Positions 41,273 to 49,543 of a stretch of DNA of 64,000 nt are shown here, in pieces (position 1 is the first letter of the stretch; each line of letters opens with the position of its first letter). Origin of the DNA: DAMCZI01 sp032095175 (GTDB lineage: Bacteria > Bacillota > Clostridia > Clostridiales > Caloramatoraceae); NCBI GenBank assembly GCA_032095175.1, contig DAMCZI010000012.1:56536-120535 (forward strand). Reading direction: 5' to 3'. The notes under the pieces are model-generated. The model did not search any database. It had not been told where the DNA came from and saw only the letters and a program-made list of their open reading frames with translations. Both the position numbers and the translations under genes were made by a program.

Positions 41273-41734
41273 ATGAAAAATTATAAAAAATTTATTTTCC
41301 CTTTAGTATTTTTACTTATATTGGGTTTTGTTTTATATAATGAATTACCTAAACGTGGTACTTTCAATAGCTTAGCATTAAAAAAATATTCAAATGTTGA
41401 ATTTATGAGAGTTGTGGTAGATTATGATTCTATTCATATTTCCTCTAAAGATACTGACCCACTAAGCAAACTCCTCTCTTATATGAAGGATTTTAAGCTT
41501 ATTGAAGACAAACATTTAGATTATTTCCCCAAGGAATACAATTCAATATATGCCTATGCTGAGGATGGCAGTTCCCTTCAAATTATCATACATACTAAAA
41601 ACCATATATATGTTGAAACATACCTAAACGGTGAAATTCAGCATAGAAACTACTATAAAATTATTGGCAACGGATTAGATATGAATTATGTACAAGATTT
41701 GTTAAAACAATTTAAGTCTAGTAAGACAATGTAG
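41273..41734 (+). CDS. Small membrane-anchored or secreted protein of unknown function
   Basis: 153 residues. Basic N-terminus then a hydrophobic segment (FIFPLVFLLILGFVLY, ~7-22), an uncleaved anchor or signal peptide; the rest (~130 residues) is mixed alpha/beta (YSNVEFMRVVVDYDSIHISS; YAYAEDGSSLQIIIHTKNH). No family recognised. RBS GGTGGTGGG. Single gene, closed by the hairpin at 41783-41818. Confidence 0.65.
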   Translation: MKNYKKFIFPLVFLLILGFVLYNELPKRGTFNSLALKKYSNVEFMRVVVDYDSIHISSKDTDPLSKLLSYMKDFKLIEDKHLDYFPKEYNSIYAYAEDGSSLQIIIHTKNHIYVETYLNGEIQHRNYYKIIGNGLDMNYVQDLLKQFKSSKTM

Positions 41735-41782
41735 GATAATTCTTTTTATTGATGATACATATAGAACAATTAAGGAATATAA

Positions 41783-41818
41783 AAAACCCTAGAAGCCTTA
41801 TACAACTTCTAGGGTTTT
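41783..41818. terminator. Bidirectional terminator
   Basis: AAAACCCTAGAAG (41783-41795) pairs with CTTCTAGGGTTTT (41806-41818), flanked by A- and T-runs. It serves the 153-aa gene (+) and tRNA-Arg (-). Confidence 0.85.
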
Positions 41819-41821
41819 TCA

Positions 41822-41898
41822 TGGTGCGCCAAGAGGGATTCGAACCCCCGACCTCTACATTCGTAGTGTATCACTCTATCCAGCTGAGCTATTGGCGC
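41822..41898 (-). tRNA. tRNA-Arg (anticodon ACG)
   Basis: 77 nt including encoded CCA. Acceptor GCGCCAA/TTGGCGC, D-arm GCTCAGCTGGATAGAGT, anticodon loop CTACGAA, T-arm GGGTTCGAATCCC. The ACG reads CGN codons (after A34 deamination). Confidence 0.93.
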
Positions 41899-41911
41899 AT
41901 ATAACATAATA

Positions 41912-41940
41912 ATAGTATCATAGAATAGAGGAAAAATCAA
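41912..41940 (-). promoter_or_regulatory. Promoter of tRNA-Arg
   Basis: On the - strand TTGATT (41940-41935), 17-nt spacer, TACTAT (41917-41912), 14 nt before the mature 5' end. Confidence 0.6.
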
Positions 41941-42049
41941 ATTGATTTTCATGGAAGATTGATAGGTAGGATGCTGTATTTGTTGCCATATTTGCTGTTA
42001 TTGATTAGAATTTAGGTAAAGGAGTTATTCTATTTTGGAGGTGACTTTT

Positions 42050-43084
42050 ATGAAGATGTTTGAGGAATATACAGTAAAGAATATGACATTGAGAAATAGG
42101 ATTGTAATGCCGCCTATGTGCTTGGATTCAACTGATGATAGTGGAAAGGTAAGGGATTTTCACTTTGTTAATTATGTTGACAGAGCCATTGGTGGAGTTG
42201 GGCTTATTATACTTGAGGCCACTGCTGTTGTTCCTAATGGAAGAATTACGCCCTATGACCTTGGGATATGGGGTAATAGCCAGTTTGTTGGATTAAAGAG
42301 AGTCGTTGATGTATGCCATGAAAATGGAGCAAAGGTGGCAGTTCAGCTTGCACATGCAGGCAGAAAAAGCGAGGTTAAGGATGAACCTATTGTAGCCCCA
42401 AGCCCTATAAGATTTAACGAGGATTATCCTGTTCCAAAGGAACTCAGTGTTAACGATATTAAGGATATTATAAATAACTTCAAGGATGCTGCGGTAAGAG
42501 CAAATAACATAGGCTTTGATACCATTGAAATTCACGGTGCTCATGGCTATTTGATACATGAGTTTTTATCCCCAATCACAAATAAAAGAGAGGATAGCTA
42601 TGGGGGAAGCCTTGAAAACAGAGTTAGGTTCTTAAAGGAATTACTTGAGGGTGTTAGAGAGGTTTGGCCTGAGGAAAAGCCAATTCTTCTTAGGATTTCT
42701 GCAAGCGATTATGCTGAGGGTGGAATTGATATTGATGAAATGGTTAAGATAATAAATCTGATTAAGCAGTATGTAGATGTTGTTCATGTTAGCTCTGGAG
42801 GTCTTGTTTCTGTCCCTATAAAGACTTATCCTGGGTATCAGGTTGATTTTGCTGAAAGAATTAAAAAAGACTGTAACGTTCCAACCATTGCAGTTGGCCT
42901 TATAACAGCACCAGAGCAGGTTGAGGATATATTAAATAACAACCGAGCTGATCTTGTTGCCCTTGGTAGAGAGCTTCTTAGGAATCCATATTGGGTTTTA
43001 AACACTGCAAAGGATTATGGAATAGAAATAGATTATCCTGTGCAGTATCAAAGAGCCTTTAAAGTTAGAAAATCAGGATTCTAA
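42050..43084 (+). CDS. NADH:flavin oxidoreductase (old yellow enzyme, YqjM-like)
   Basis: ATG 42050 (MKMFEEYTVKNMTL) has GGAGGTGAC before it; the TTG at 42035 lies over that site. 344 residues, a TIM-barrel OYE: NRIVMPPMC (Cys near 21, as in thermophilic-like YqjM), VQLAHAGRKSEV, the active-site pair in IEIHGAHGYLIHEFLSP, NKREDSYGGSLENR and VALGRELLRNPYW. It uses FMN and NAD(P)H to reduce activated C=C bonds; the physiological substrate is unknown. Monocistronic. Confidence 0.93.
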   Translation: MKMFEEYTVKNMTLRNRIVMPPMCLDSTDDSGKVRDFHFVNYVDRAIGGVGLIILEATAVVPNGRITPYDLGIWGNSQFVGLKRVVDVCHENGAKVAVQLAHAGRKSEVKDEPIVAPSPIRFNEDYPVPKELSVNDIKDIINNFKDAAVRANNIGFDTIEIHGAHGYLIHEFLSPITNKREDSYGGSLENRVRFLKELLEGVREVWPEEKPILLRISASDYAEGGIDIDEMVKIINLIKQYVDVVHVSSGGLVSVPIKTYPGYQVDFAERIKKDCNVPTIAVGLITAPEQVEDILNNNRADLVALGRELLRNPYWVLNTAKDYGIEIDYPVQYQRAFKVRKSGF

Positions 43085-43149
43085 AAAGGCTGAGTTTATA
43101 TTTACTTATATGAAATCAGAGAAAACTTTAATACGCCTAAAAGCTAAAG

Positions 43150-43178
43150 AAAAAAGCTGCACATTGTGCAGCTTTTTT
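43150..43178. terminator. Bidirectional terminator between the OYE gene and tRNA-Ser genes
   Basis: AAAAAAGCTGCAC (43150-43162), loop ATT, GTGCAGCTTTTTT (43166-43178). A perfect stem with A/T-runs on both sides. Confidence 0.9.
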
Positions 43179-43268
43179 GGCGGAGAAGTGGGGATTCGAA
43201 CCCCAGCTAGAGTTACCCCTACTAACGGTTTAGCAAACCGTCCTCTTCGGCCACTTGAGTACTTCTCC
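43178..43268 (-). tRNA. tRNA-Ser (anticodon GCT)
   Basis: 91 nt with encoded CCA and a long variable arm (CGTTAGTAGGGGTAACTCTAG region). Anticodon loop TTGCTAA, acceptor GGAGAAG/CTTCTCC. Confidence 0.95.
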
Positions 43269-43277
43269 ATATTAAAA

Positions 43278-43368
43278 TGGCGGAGAGAGTGGGATTCGAA
43301 CCCACGGTAGAGTTACCCCTACGCCGGTTTTCAAGACCGGTGCCTTAAACCAACTCGACCATCTCTCC
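43278..43368 (-). tRNA. tRNA-Ser (anticodon TGA)
   Basis: 91 nt with encoded CCA and a long variable arm. Anticodon loop CTTGAAA, acceptor GGAGAGA/TCTCTCC. It lies 9 nt before the other tRNA-Ser on the same strand, directly downstream of serS. Confidence 0.95.
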
Positions 43369-43384
43369 GTATCGGACATTTATT

Positions 43385-43413
43385 ATTATATCAACATATA
43401 GCTATGCTGTCAA
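43385..43413 (-). promoter_or_regulatory. Consensus sigma-A promoter of the tRNA-Ser pair
   Basis: On the - strand TTGACA (43413-43408), 17-nt spacer, TATAAT (43390-43385): a perfect consensus, 16 nt before the mature 5' end. It lets tRNA-Ser be made independently of serS. Confidence 0.88.
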
Positions 43414-43440
43414 CATAAAATGCCCGACTTTTTATATATT

Positions 43441-44724
43441 TTATTTAGTAATTGTATCCATGCCGCCCATATAAGGTACTAGAACCTCTGGAATGATTAC
43501 TGTTCCATCTGGCTGCTGGTAGTTCTCGAGTATCGCAGCTACTGTTCTTCCAACTGCAAGTCCTGATCCGTTTATTGTATGAACGTATTGTGGCTTTTCC
43601 TTTAAGCCTGGTCTATACTTTATATTTGCTCTTCTTGCCTGGAAATCCTCAAAGTTTGAGCAGCTTGAAATCTCTACATATTTGTTGTAGCTTGGCATCC
43701 ATATTTCGATATCAAACTTCTTTGCTGCTGTAAATCCAAGGTCTCCTGAGCATATCAATACTACTCTATATGGTATCTTTAACATCTGAAGTACTTCCTC
43801 AGCATCCTTTACAAGCTTCTCAAGCTCATCATAAGAATCCTCTGGACGTGTAAACTTTACTAGTTCAACCTTGTTAAACTGGTGCTGTCTTATAAGTCCT
43901 CTTGTATCCCTTCCTGCAGAACCTGCTTCTGAACGGAAGCAAGCAGTGTATGCAGCATGCTTTATAGGAAGCTTTTCTCCATCAAGTATATCATCTCTAT
44001 ACATATTAGTTATAGGAACCTCTGCTGTTGGTACTAGGAAGTAGTCTGTATCCTGTACCTTGAATGCATCCTCCTCAAACTTTGGAAGCTGTCCCGTTCC
44101 AGTCATACTTCTTCTGTTTACCATAAATGGTGGGAATACTTCTGTATAGCCATGCTTTTCTGTATGAAGATCAAGCATGAAGTTCATACATGCCCTTTCA
44201 AGCCTTGCTCCAAGGCCCTTATAGAATGTAAACCTTGCTCCGGTTACCTTTCCTGCTGTTTCAAAATCAAGTATTCCAAGATTTGCACCTATATCCCAGT
44301 GAGCCTTTATATCAAAATCAAAATTCCTTGGTTCTCCCCATTTTCTTAGTTCAAGATTGTCATTATCTGTTTCTCCCCTTGGTACATCCGGATGAGGTAT
44401 ATTAGGGATTCTTAATAGAATATATTCAATCTCTTCGTCTACCTTTGACAGCTCTTCGTCATGTCCCTTTATCCTATCTGCCAATTCCTTCATGGCTACC
44501 ATTATTCCATCAACACTCTGTCCTGCCTTCTTTAGCTTTGGTATCTCCTGAGACTTTGTATTTCTTTCATTTTTAAGAGCCTCAACCTCAGCTATTATCT
44601 GTCTTCTTCTTTCGTCAAGCTCAACAACCTTATCAAGCATATCAAGGTCGAATGCCTCCCCCCTGATTGCCATTGCCTTTTTAACGCCTTCCAGGTCTGT
44701 CCTTATTCTTTTAACATCCAACAT
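43441..44724 (-). CDS. serS: Seryl-tRNA synthetase
   Basis: 427 residues, full length. N-terminal coiled-coil arm (~25-105: VVELDERRRQIIAEVEALKN; MKELADRIKGHDEELSKVDE) binds the long variable arm of tRNA-Ser. Class II catalytic motifs: motif 2 FRSEAGSAGRDTRGLIRQHQ, motif 3 NGSGLAVGRTVAAILENYQ. It charges tRNA-Ser with serine. A T-box leader upstream (44811-45030) links expression to uncharged tRNA-Ser, and two tRNA-Ser genes follow 73 nt downstream. RBS GGGAGGTAG. Confidence 0.97.
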   Translation of the reverse strand: MLDVKRIRTDLEGVKKAMAIRGEAFDLDMLDKVVELDERRRQIIAEVEALKNERNTKSQEIPKLKKAGQSVDGIMVAMKELADRIKGHDEELSKVDEEIEYILLRIPNIPHPDVPRGETDNDNLELRKWGEPRNFDFDIKAHWDIGANLGILDFETAGKVTGARFTFYKGLGARLERACMNFMLDLHTEKHGYTEVFPPFMVNRRSMTGTGQLPKFEEDAFKVQDTDYFLVPTAEVPITNMYRDDILDGEKLPIKHAAYTACFRSEAGSAGRDTRGLIRQHQFNKVELVKFTRPEDSYDELEKLVKDAEEVLQMLKIPYRVVLICSGDLGFTAAKKFDIEIWMPSYNKYVEISSCSNFEDFQARRANIKYRPGLKEKPQYVHTINGSGLAVGRTVAAILENYQQPDGTVIIPEVLVPYMGGMDTITK

Positions 44725-44810
44725 TTTTTTACTACCTCCCTACTTAGTTATAATGCACTTATACGATGCAATAATTCACTAATAACCTAATTTTATATGC
44801 TTATAAAATA

Positions 44811-45030
44811 AAAAAAACCTCCCGTCCCTAAAAAGGGACGGAAGATATTATCCGCGGTGCCACCCAAATTGATCATATGATCCTCTTGATGCGTTTTAAC
44901 GGACGCCATCCGTTTTGCTCATCGCAAACCCTCCAGGGTAGATTCAGCACTCTCTAGTACCTGCTTTCACCATCCGCAGGCTCTCTAAAACCTTTAAGCT
45001 GCTTACTATTTCCTATCAACAGTTTGTTTA
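44811..45030 (-). ncRNA. T-box riboswitch (serine) upstream of serS
   Basis: The antiterminator T-box GGGTGGCACCGCGGATAATA is at 44865-44846 (- strand), followed by the terminator stem CCGTCCC/GGGACGG (44841-44822) and seven or more T (44817-44811). The ~150 nt before it hold the Stem I region (GAGAGCCTGCGGATGGTGAA). A GAATCTACC on the 3' side of Stem I may be the specifier loop with UCU (Ser); the position is a manual guess. Uncharged tRNA-Ser would stabilise the antiterminator and allow serS transcription. Confidence 0.92.
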
Positions 45031-45039
45031 TTATTTTAT

Positions 45040-45067
45040 ATTATATCACTCTTTTCCAATAATTCAA
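45040..45067 (-). promoter_or_regulatory. Promoter of the T-box/serS transcript
   Basis: On the - strand TTGAAT (45067-45062), 16-nt spacer, TATAAT (45045-45040), just upstream of the leader RNA. Confidence 0.72.
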
Positions 45068-45125
45068 TAATATTTGTGTATAAAACCTAATTAACTTGTC
45101 CATAATCAAACTGGAGGGATTAAAT

Positions 45126-45311
45126 GTGAGTGATGTTGATATTTTATACCAGATTTCGAATCTTAAGGAAACAGATTATAAGAACATACTTGTTTTAACA
45201 AGCCTTGTAGAGCTTCTGATTGAAAAGGGAATTATTACACGTGGTGAGCTTGTAAATAAAACAAAGGAAATGGACAATGTTGCCCTTATTTCAAGCAATG
45301 GTATTAATTAA
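45126..45311 (+). CDS. Small protein of unknown function (61 aa)
   Basis: GTG 45126 is chosen because CTGGAGGG precedes it; the frame extends to 45096 without a site. 61 residues, VSDVDILYQISNLKETDYKN then LTSLVELLIEKGIITRGELV, helical, with no membrane segment. Divergent from the serS leader and closed by a terminator (45317-45358). Similar small clostridial ORFs exist but carry no function. Confidence 0.65.
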   Translation: MSDVDILYQISNLKETDYKNILVLTSLVELLIEKGIITRGELVNKTKEMDNVALISSNGIN

Positions 45312-45316
45312 ATAAT

Positions 45317-45358
45317 AGGCGAATAGATGATTTATTACACATCTATTCGCCTTATTTT
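45317..45358. terminator. Terminator between convergent genes
   Basis: AGGCGAATAGATG (45317-45329) pairs with CATCTATTCGCCT (45340-45352), then TTATTTTTT on the + strand. It may also end the UPF0182 transcript from the other side. Confidence 0.85.
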
Positions 45359-48061
45359 TTACTGTGCCTTTTCCTTAAGCATATTCAATACATTTTCAAG
45401 TTCATTTAAGTATTGACCATATCCTGCCCAGTCTCCTGCCTTTTGAGCTTCCTTTGCTTTGTTAAATAGATCCGCTGCCTTAATAGAAAGATTTGAGACA
45501 TTATCAGTCTTTGGTGTTTCCGGCTCTCCTGGAGCAGTAACGTTTCCGCCAGGCCCACCTATATCTGTGTTAAATAGTCTCTCGAAGGCCTTCTCTATAG
45601 TATCCTCCATTACTAGCCTATCACCAAATCCAACTATAACCTTCTTTAATTCTGGAAGGCTCTTTCCCCCTTCAGACCTTAAGTATAATGGTCTTATATA
45701 TAGAAGGGAGTTGTCTATCGGCATTATATATGTCTCACCAAGTATAACCTGAGAGCCCTTCTGTCCCCAGAGGGTAAGCTGGCTTGAAATCGTTGTATCC
45801 GTATTTATTTTAGAGTTAAACTGCTGTGGTCCGTAAACAGCCTTCTGACCTGAGAATCTTACAAGCATCCTCTGTACAGGTTTTTCATCATCCATTCTTA
45901 CAGCAAGCCATGATACCATGTTCTCTCTCTTTGATGCTGTAAATGGTACTGCAAGTAGGAATTCCTCCTCATTTTCACCTGGAAGCTTCATCATCTGGTA
46001 AACAGGCTCAACATCTGTTTCTTTCCCATCGCTTCCCTTATACTTCGCTATATTCCATAAATCCTGGCTGTTATAGAACACTACCGGGTTAACCATGTGG
46101 TATTTTTCATATACCTTTGCCTGAATCATAAATACATCCTCAGAATATCTTAGATGTGCCCTTAGTTCACCTGGCATATCCTTTATATCCTTAAACATTC
46201 CACCATAAATACTACCTATCGTCTTTGCAATGGCGTCGCTGCTGTCTGATAAGTAGAAGTCAACCTTTCCATCATAGGCATCTATAACTACCTTAACTGA
46301 ATTTCTAATATAGTTTATGCCATTGTATGGTTCTGCAAAAGGGTATCTGCTTGTTGTTGTATATGCATCAATTATCCAATAGAATTTCCCATTTGCTGCA
46401 ACCAGATATGGGTCATTGTCATACCCTAAAAATGGTGCTATCTTTTTAACCCTTTCAACAATGTTTCTATTCATTATCATCCTGCTGCTTGAGGTTATAT
46501 CATTTGAAAGCAGGAAGTTCATGTTTCCAGTATTGATTGTAAACAGGAGTTTATTAAGTGGATTAAGCTTTATTCCTGCATTCCCACTGTACTTGGTCTC
46601 CTTGTTTTCATTTCCAGAAGGATAGTCTATTTCTTTGTTATTTCCTCCAACAACTATATAGTCATTACTTACCTCTCCAAAGTATATCTGAGGTTTGTCT
46701 ATTTTAAAAGCACCACTTGTCAATGGCATATCCCTCATAATGAACTCTGGAAGTCCTGTTGAACTGGACATGTTTGTATAGGTCATAACACCGCCATATC
46801 CATGGGTATAATATAGATGCATGTTCTGCCATGTCTGATATTTAGGATCTATAGTGGTGTTATCAAGCTCTCTTGCTGCTACAAATACCTGCTTTTGCTT
46901 GCCATCTATTACATATCTATCTATATCTACATCATTGAATTTATAGTAATTTCTTATGGTTTGAATCTGATTAAATACCTCAAGGGATTGTGAAAATTCA
47001 AGCACCCTTATGTTTTCTATGTTATCCTTATTACTTTGTATATCCTCTGGAGTAAGAGCATTGTTAACCTCAAAGCTCTTTTCTGCTATATCATCAAGTC
47101 CATAGGCATGTCTTGTACTTTCTATATTGTATTTTAGGTATGGCAGTTCCTTATCCCTTGCGTTAGGAGATACAACAAACCTTTCGACAACAGTAGATAT
47201 AATACCCTCAGATACTATTAGAACCAATATAAAAGCACCTGTAACTACTATCCATTTTACACGCTTTTTCATAATTGAATATGCAACAACAATTGATGCT
47301 ATTATGCATATTATGGCTATTATCTTATACATAGGCAGAGTAACATGTACATCTGTATAGCTTGCTCCAAAGGCAACTCCCCTTGGTGAATAGGCAAGGC
47401 TTAAACCCTTTGTATAAAATACACCTGAGAGAAGTATAAGAAGCATAGCTCCAAATATTGAAAGCTGCCTTATTATAAACCTCGCAAGTGGACTGTCCTG
47501 TCCCTTTATATAGTCTCTAATACCAGTAAATCCATCTCTTATTTTTACAAAACCATAGAACATAAGCGCAATTGCTATGAGTATTATGATTATAGTTACC
47601 AAAACCCCAATTATAGCTTCAATCAATGGCAATTTGAATACAAAAAAACCTGCATCCATATTAAAAATAGGAGTTTTCACATTAAAATTCTTTGCATTGA
47701 AAAATTCAAGTATTCTGTACCAGAATATTCCCGTGAAACCAAGGGATATAAAGAATGCCCCTGCAAGTGATACTATGTTTATTATTTTATTCTGCTTTGA
47801 AATTTCACTTTTTTCGTATATCCTGTCTCCAAACTTTAAATATCCATTTCTTAAAAATCTACTGTAGAAGTTAACCAGTATAAACAGCAGCAAAAATACT
47901 GGAATAAATACTATTATTTTTGCTTTTAAGGATGTAAAAAATACACTTACATAGCCTACTTCCTTAAACCACTGGTAATCTACAAAAAAACCTGAAAGAG
48001 CTGACAGGACTATAAATAACCCCACCAAAACCAACAAAACTCTTGCTATATTCTTTTTCAT
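45359..48061 (-). CDS. UPF0182-family large membrane protein
   Basis: 900 residues. Seven or so transmembrane segments in the first ~290 residues (RVLLVLVGLFIVLSALSGFF; IIVFIPVFLLLFILVNFY; then others), followed by a ~580-residue extracytoplasmic domain (LPYLKYNIESTRHAYGLDDI; MHLYYTHGYGGVMTYTNMSS; GQKGSQVILGETYIMPIDNS) and a helical tail. This is the full UPF0182 (COG1615) architecture. Function is unknown. It begins 1 nt after the NiaR-like gene ends, so the two are co-transcribed. Confidence 0.93.
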   Translation of the reverse strand: MKKNIARVLLVLVGLFIVLSALSGFFVDYQWFKEVGYVSVFFTSLKAKIIVFIPVFLLLFILVNFYSRFLRNGYLKFGDRIYEKSEISKQNKIINIVSLAGAFFISLGFTGIFWYRILEFFNAKNFNVKTPIFNMDAGFFVFKLPLIEAIIGVLVTIIIILIAIALMFYGFVKIRDGFTGIRDYIKGQDSPLARFIIRQLSIFGAMLLILLSGVFYTKGLSLAYSPRGVAFGASYTDVHVTLPMYKIIAIICIIASIVVAYSIMKKRVKWIVVTGAFILVLIVSEGIISTVVERFVVSPNARDKELPYLKYNIESTRHAYGLDDIAEKSFEVNNALTPEDIQSNKDNIENIRVLEFSQSLEVFNQIQTIRNYYKFNDVDIDRYVIDGKQKQVFVAARELDNTTIDPKYQTWQNMHLYYTHGYGGVMTYTNMSSSTGLPEFIMRDMPLTSGAFKIDKPQIYFGEVSNDYIVVGGNNKEIDYPSGNENKETKYSGNAGIKLNPLNKLLFTINTGNMNFLLSNDITSSSRMIMNRNIVERVKKIAPFLGYDNDPYLVAANGKFYWIIDAYTTTSRYPFAEPYNGINYIRNSVKVVIDAYDGKVDFYLSDSSDAIAKTIGSIYGGMFKDIKDMPGELRAHLRYSEDVFMIQAKVYEKYHMVNPVVFYNSQDLWNIAKYKGSDGKETDVEPVYQMMKLPGENEEEFLLAVPFTASKRENMVSWLAVRMDDEKPVQRMLVRFSGQKAVYGPQQFNSKINTDTTISSQLTLWGQKGSQVILGETYIMPIDNSLLYIRPLYLRSEGGKSLPELKKVIVGFGDRLVMEDTIEKAFERLFNTDIGGPGGNVTAPGEPETPKTDNVSNLSIKAADLFNKAKEAQKAGDWAGYGQYLNELENVLNMLKEKAQ

Positions 48062-48062
48062 T

Positions 48063-48584
48063 TTAACCCTCCTGCGAAATAAGATATCCCTTTACCCTAA
48101 GCGTTTCAACTATCCTATCCATTATGTCCCTGCTTTCAGCCTCAAGAGTATGTATATGAACCCCTTCAGTAAGCTGTGACAATGGTTTTGAGCCCTCTTC
48201 TTTGAGCTTTAATATAAACTGTTCAACGTCATACATGGATTTAAGCATAAGCTTACCAGTCAGTTCTCCATATATCTTGTGTTCTATTGTAACATCTATT
48301 ACGCTTCCACCTAGTCCTACTATGGTTTTTAGCTCCTCTTCTATTTCTTTCTCACCATGCTTTACTGCAATAATTTTTCTTATTCTTCCTGGCTTTTCAG
48401 GGATTAATACATATCCTTGAGGTGTTGCTATTATATCCCTTCCCTCAGCCCTTAAAAGCGCTATATCCTGAACTATAACCTGTCTGCTTACATTAAACAT
48501 TGTAGACAGTTCTGCACCCTTTATTGGGTTTGAAGACTCCATTAGAATAGAGAGTATCTTATCTCTTCTCTCCTCCCCCTTCAT
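48063..48584 (-). CDS. niaR: NiaR-like transcriptional repressor (HTH plus 3H domain)
   Basis: 173 residues. N-terminal HTH_11 (RRDKILSILMESSNPIKGAELS; VSRQVIVQDIALLRAEG), C-terminal 3H domain (ELKTIVGLGGSVIDVTIEH; YGELTGKLMLKSMYD; LTEGVHIHTLEAES) with the conserved histidines. Relatives (NiaR/YrxA) bind nicotinate and repress NAD-synthesis or niacin-uptake genes. Here it lies in front of a UPF0182 gene rather than nad genes, so its regulon must be elsewhere. The symbol is based on domain match only. Confidence 0.82.
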   Translation of the reverse strand: MKGEERRDKILSILMESSNPIKGAELSTMFNVSRQVIVQDIALLRAEGRDIIATPQGYVLIPEKPGRIRKIIAVKHGEKEIEEELKTIVGLGGSVIDVTIEHKIYGELTGKLMLKSMYDVEQFILKLKEEGSKPLSQLTEGVHIHTLEAESRDIMDRIVETLRVKGYLISQEG

Positions 48585-48699
48585 GCTATTCCTCCTCGTC
48601 TGTTTTATTTATTATACTATAATTATCCTTCTTAAAAACAAATTTTGCATTATACTGCTTAATAATTAAAGAATTGTTTACATATTAGGCACATTAATC

Positions 48700-49542
48700 C
48701 TAACTCTGTGAAGTCAACCAATCAACCAGCCAAACTCCATCTATTTTAACGGTATTAAACCTTACATTATTTGCAAGAACTCTTTTCCCTGATGAATCCC
48801 TGGTATAAAAGTTAACCTTGACCAATGCTTTGGAACCTGTCCTATCAACAGTATAATCTCCAACTTCAAAATCAGTATTTAAAAATCCAAGGGCCCTTAT
48901 TTCATCCATTTCCGCTGCATATTCGTTATAATATTTTCTATCAGGGTTGTTCTCATCATCAGACATAAGAAGATATGCCTCAAACCATTCACCCTCTGCC
49001 TCAAGACCCATCTGCTTTTTTAGAACTTCCCCGGGATTTAAATTCGGATTCCTTGTAAGAAGCTTTCTATTCCTTTTTATAGGATTTTTTAGGTTTATAC
49101 CATCCATTTTCATATTAATGGGCTTTCCCTCTGATTTTAAAATTACACCTTTAACCCCTGGTATTTCTGTAAGTGAATCTACAATTGAATATATACTGCC
49201 TGAATTTAAATTTTTTAAGAATTCCTTTGAAAGGTTAAGGGTAATATTACCATCATTTCGGGATAATGAAATAATTCTTGTCCCTTTAGGAATGGATTGC
49301 ATGCTGCCCTTTATCGAACCTGAAATAAGGGTATTAACTACTGTCTCTTCAACTGTATTTTTAAAAGGCACTGTCCTTTCCTCTGGCACAAGCTTTAAAA
49401 ATTCTTTGTCAGGGAAATATACTATTACTCTTACATTTTTATTTTGCATTTCCCCTGTAGCAACTCCCTTTTCATTTCTAAATCCTCTGCATCCAGAAAT
49501 AAAAAAGAAAAGGGTGAGAAGAATAAAAGCTGTTCTTTTCAT
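48700..49542 (-). CDS. GerMN-domain lipoprotein
   Basis: 280 residues. Lipoprotein signal: basic N-terminus, LLTLFFFISGC with the lipid-acceptor Cys near 18. A GerMN (sporulation/germination) domain spans ~35-150: VIVYFPDKEFLKLVPEERTV, VEETVVNTLISGSIKGSM, PKGTRIISLSRNDGNITLNL, SIVDSLTEIPGVKGVIL. The C-terminal ~110 residues form an extra alpha/beta domain (VGDYTVDRTGSKALVKVNFY). It lies 2 nt after a sensor kinase and may modulate that envelope-sensing system. Confidence 0.85.
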   Translation of the reverse strand: MKRTAFILLTLFFFISGCRGFRNEKGVATGEMQNKNVRVIVYFPDKEFLKLVPEERTVPFKNTVEETVVNTLISGSIKGSMQSIPKGTRIISLSRNDGNITLNLSKEFLKNLNSGSIYSIVDSLTEIPGVKGVILKSEGKPINMKMDGINLKNPIKRNRKLLTRNPNLNPGEVLKKQMGLEAEGEWFEAYLLMSDDENNPDRKYYNEYAAEMDEIRALGFLNTDFEVGDYTVDRTGSKALVKVNFYTRDSSGKRVLANNVRFNTVKIDGVWLVDWLTSQS

Positions 49543-49543
49543 T

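Noticed and set aside
43110..43310. 66-residue + strand frame
   Set aside because: It runs antisense through a terminator and tRNA-Ser; the residues reflect tRNA sequence.
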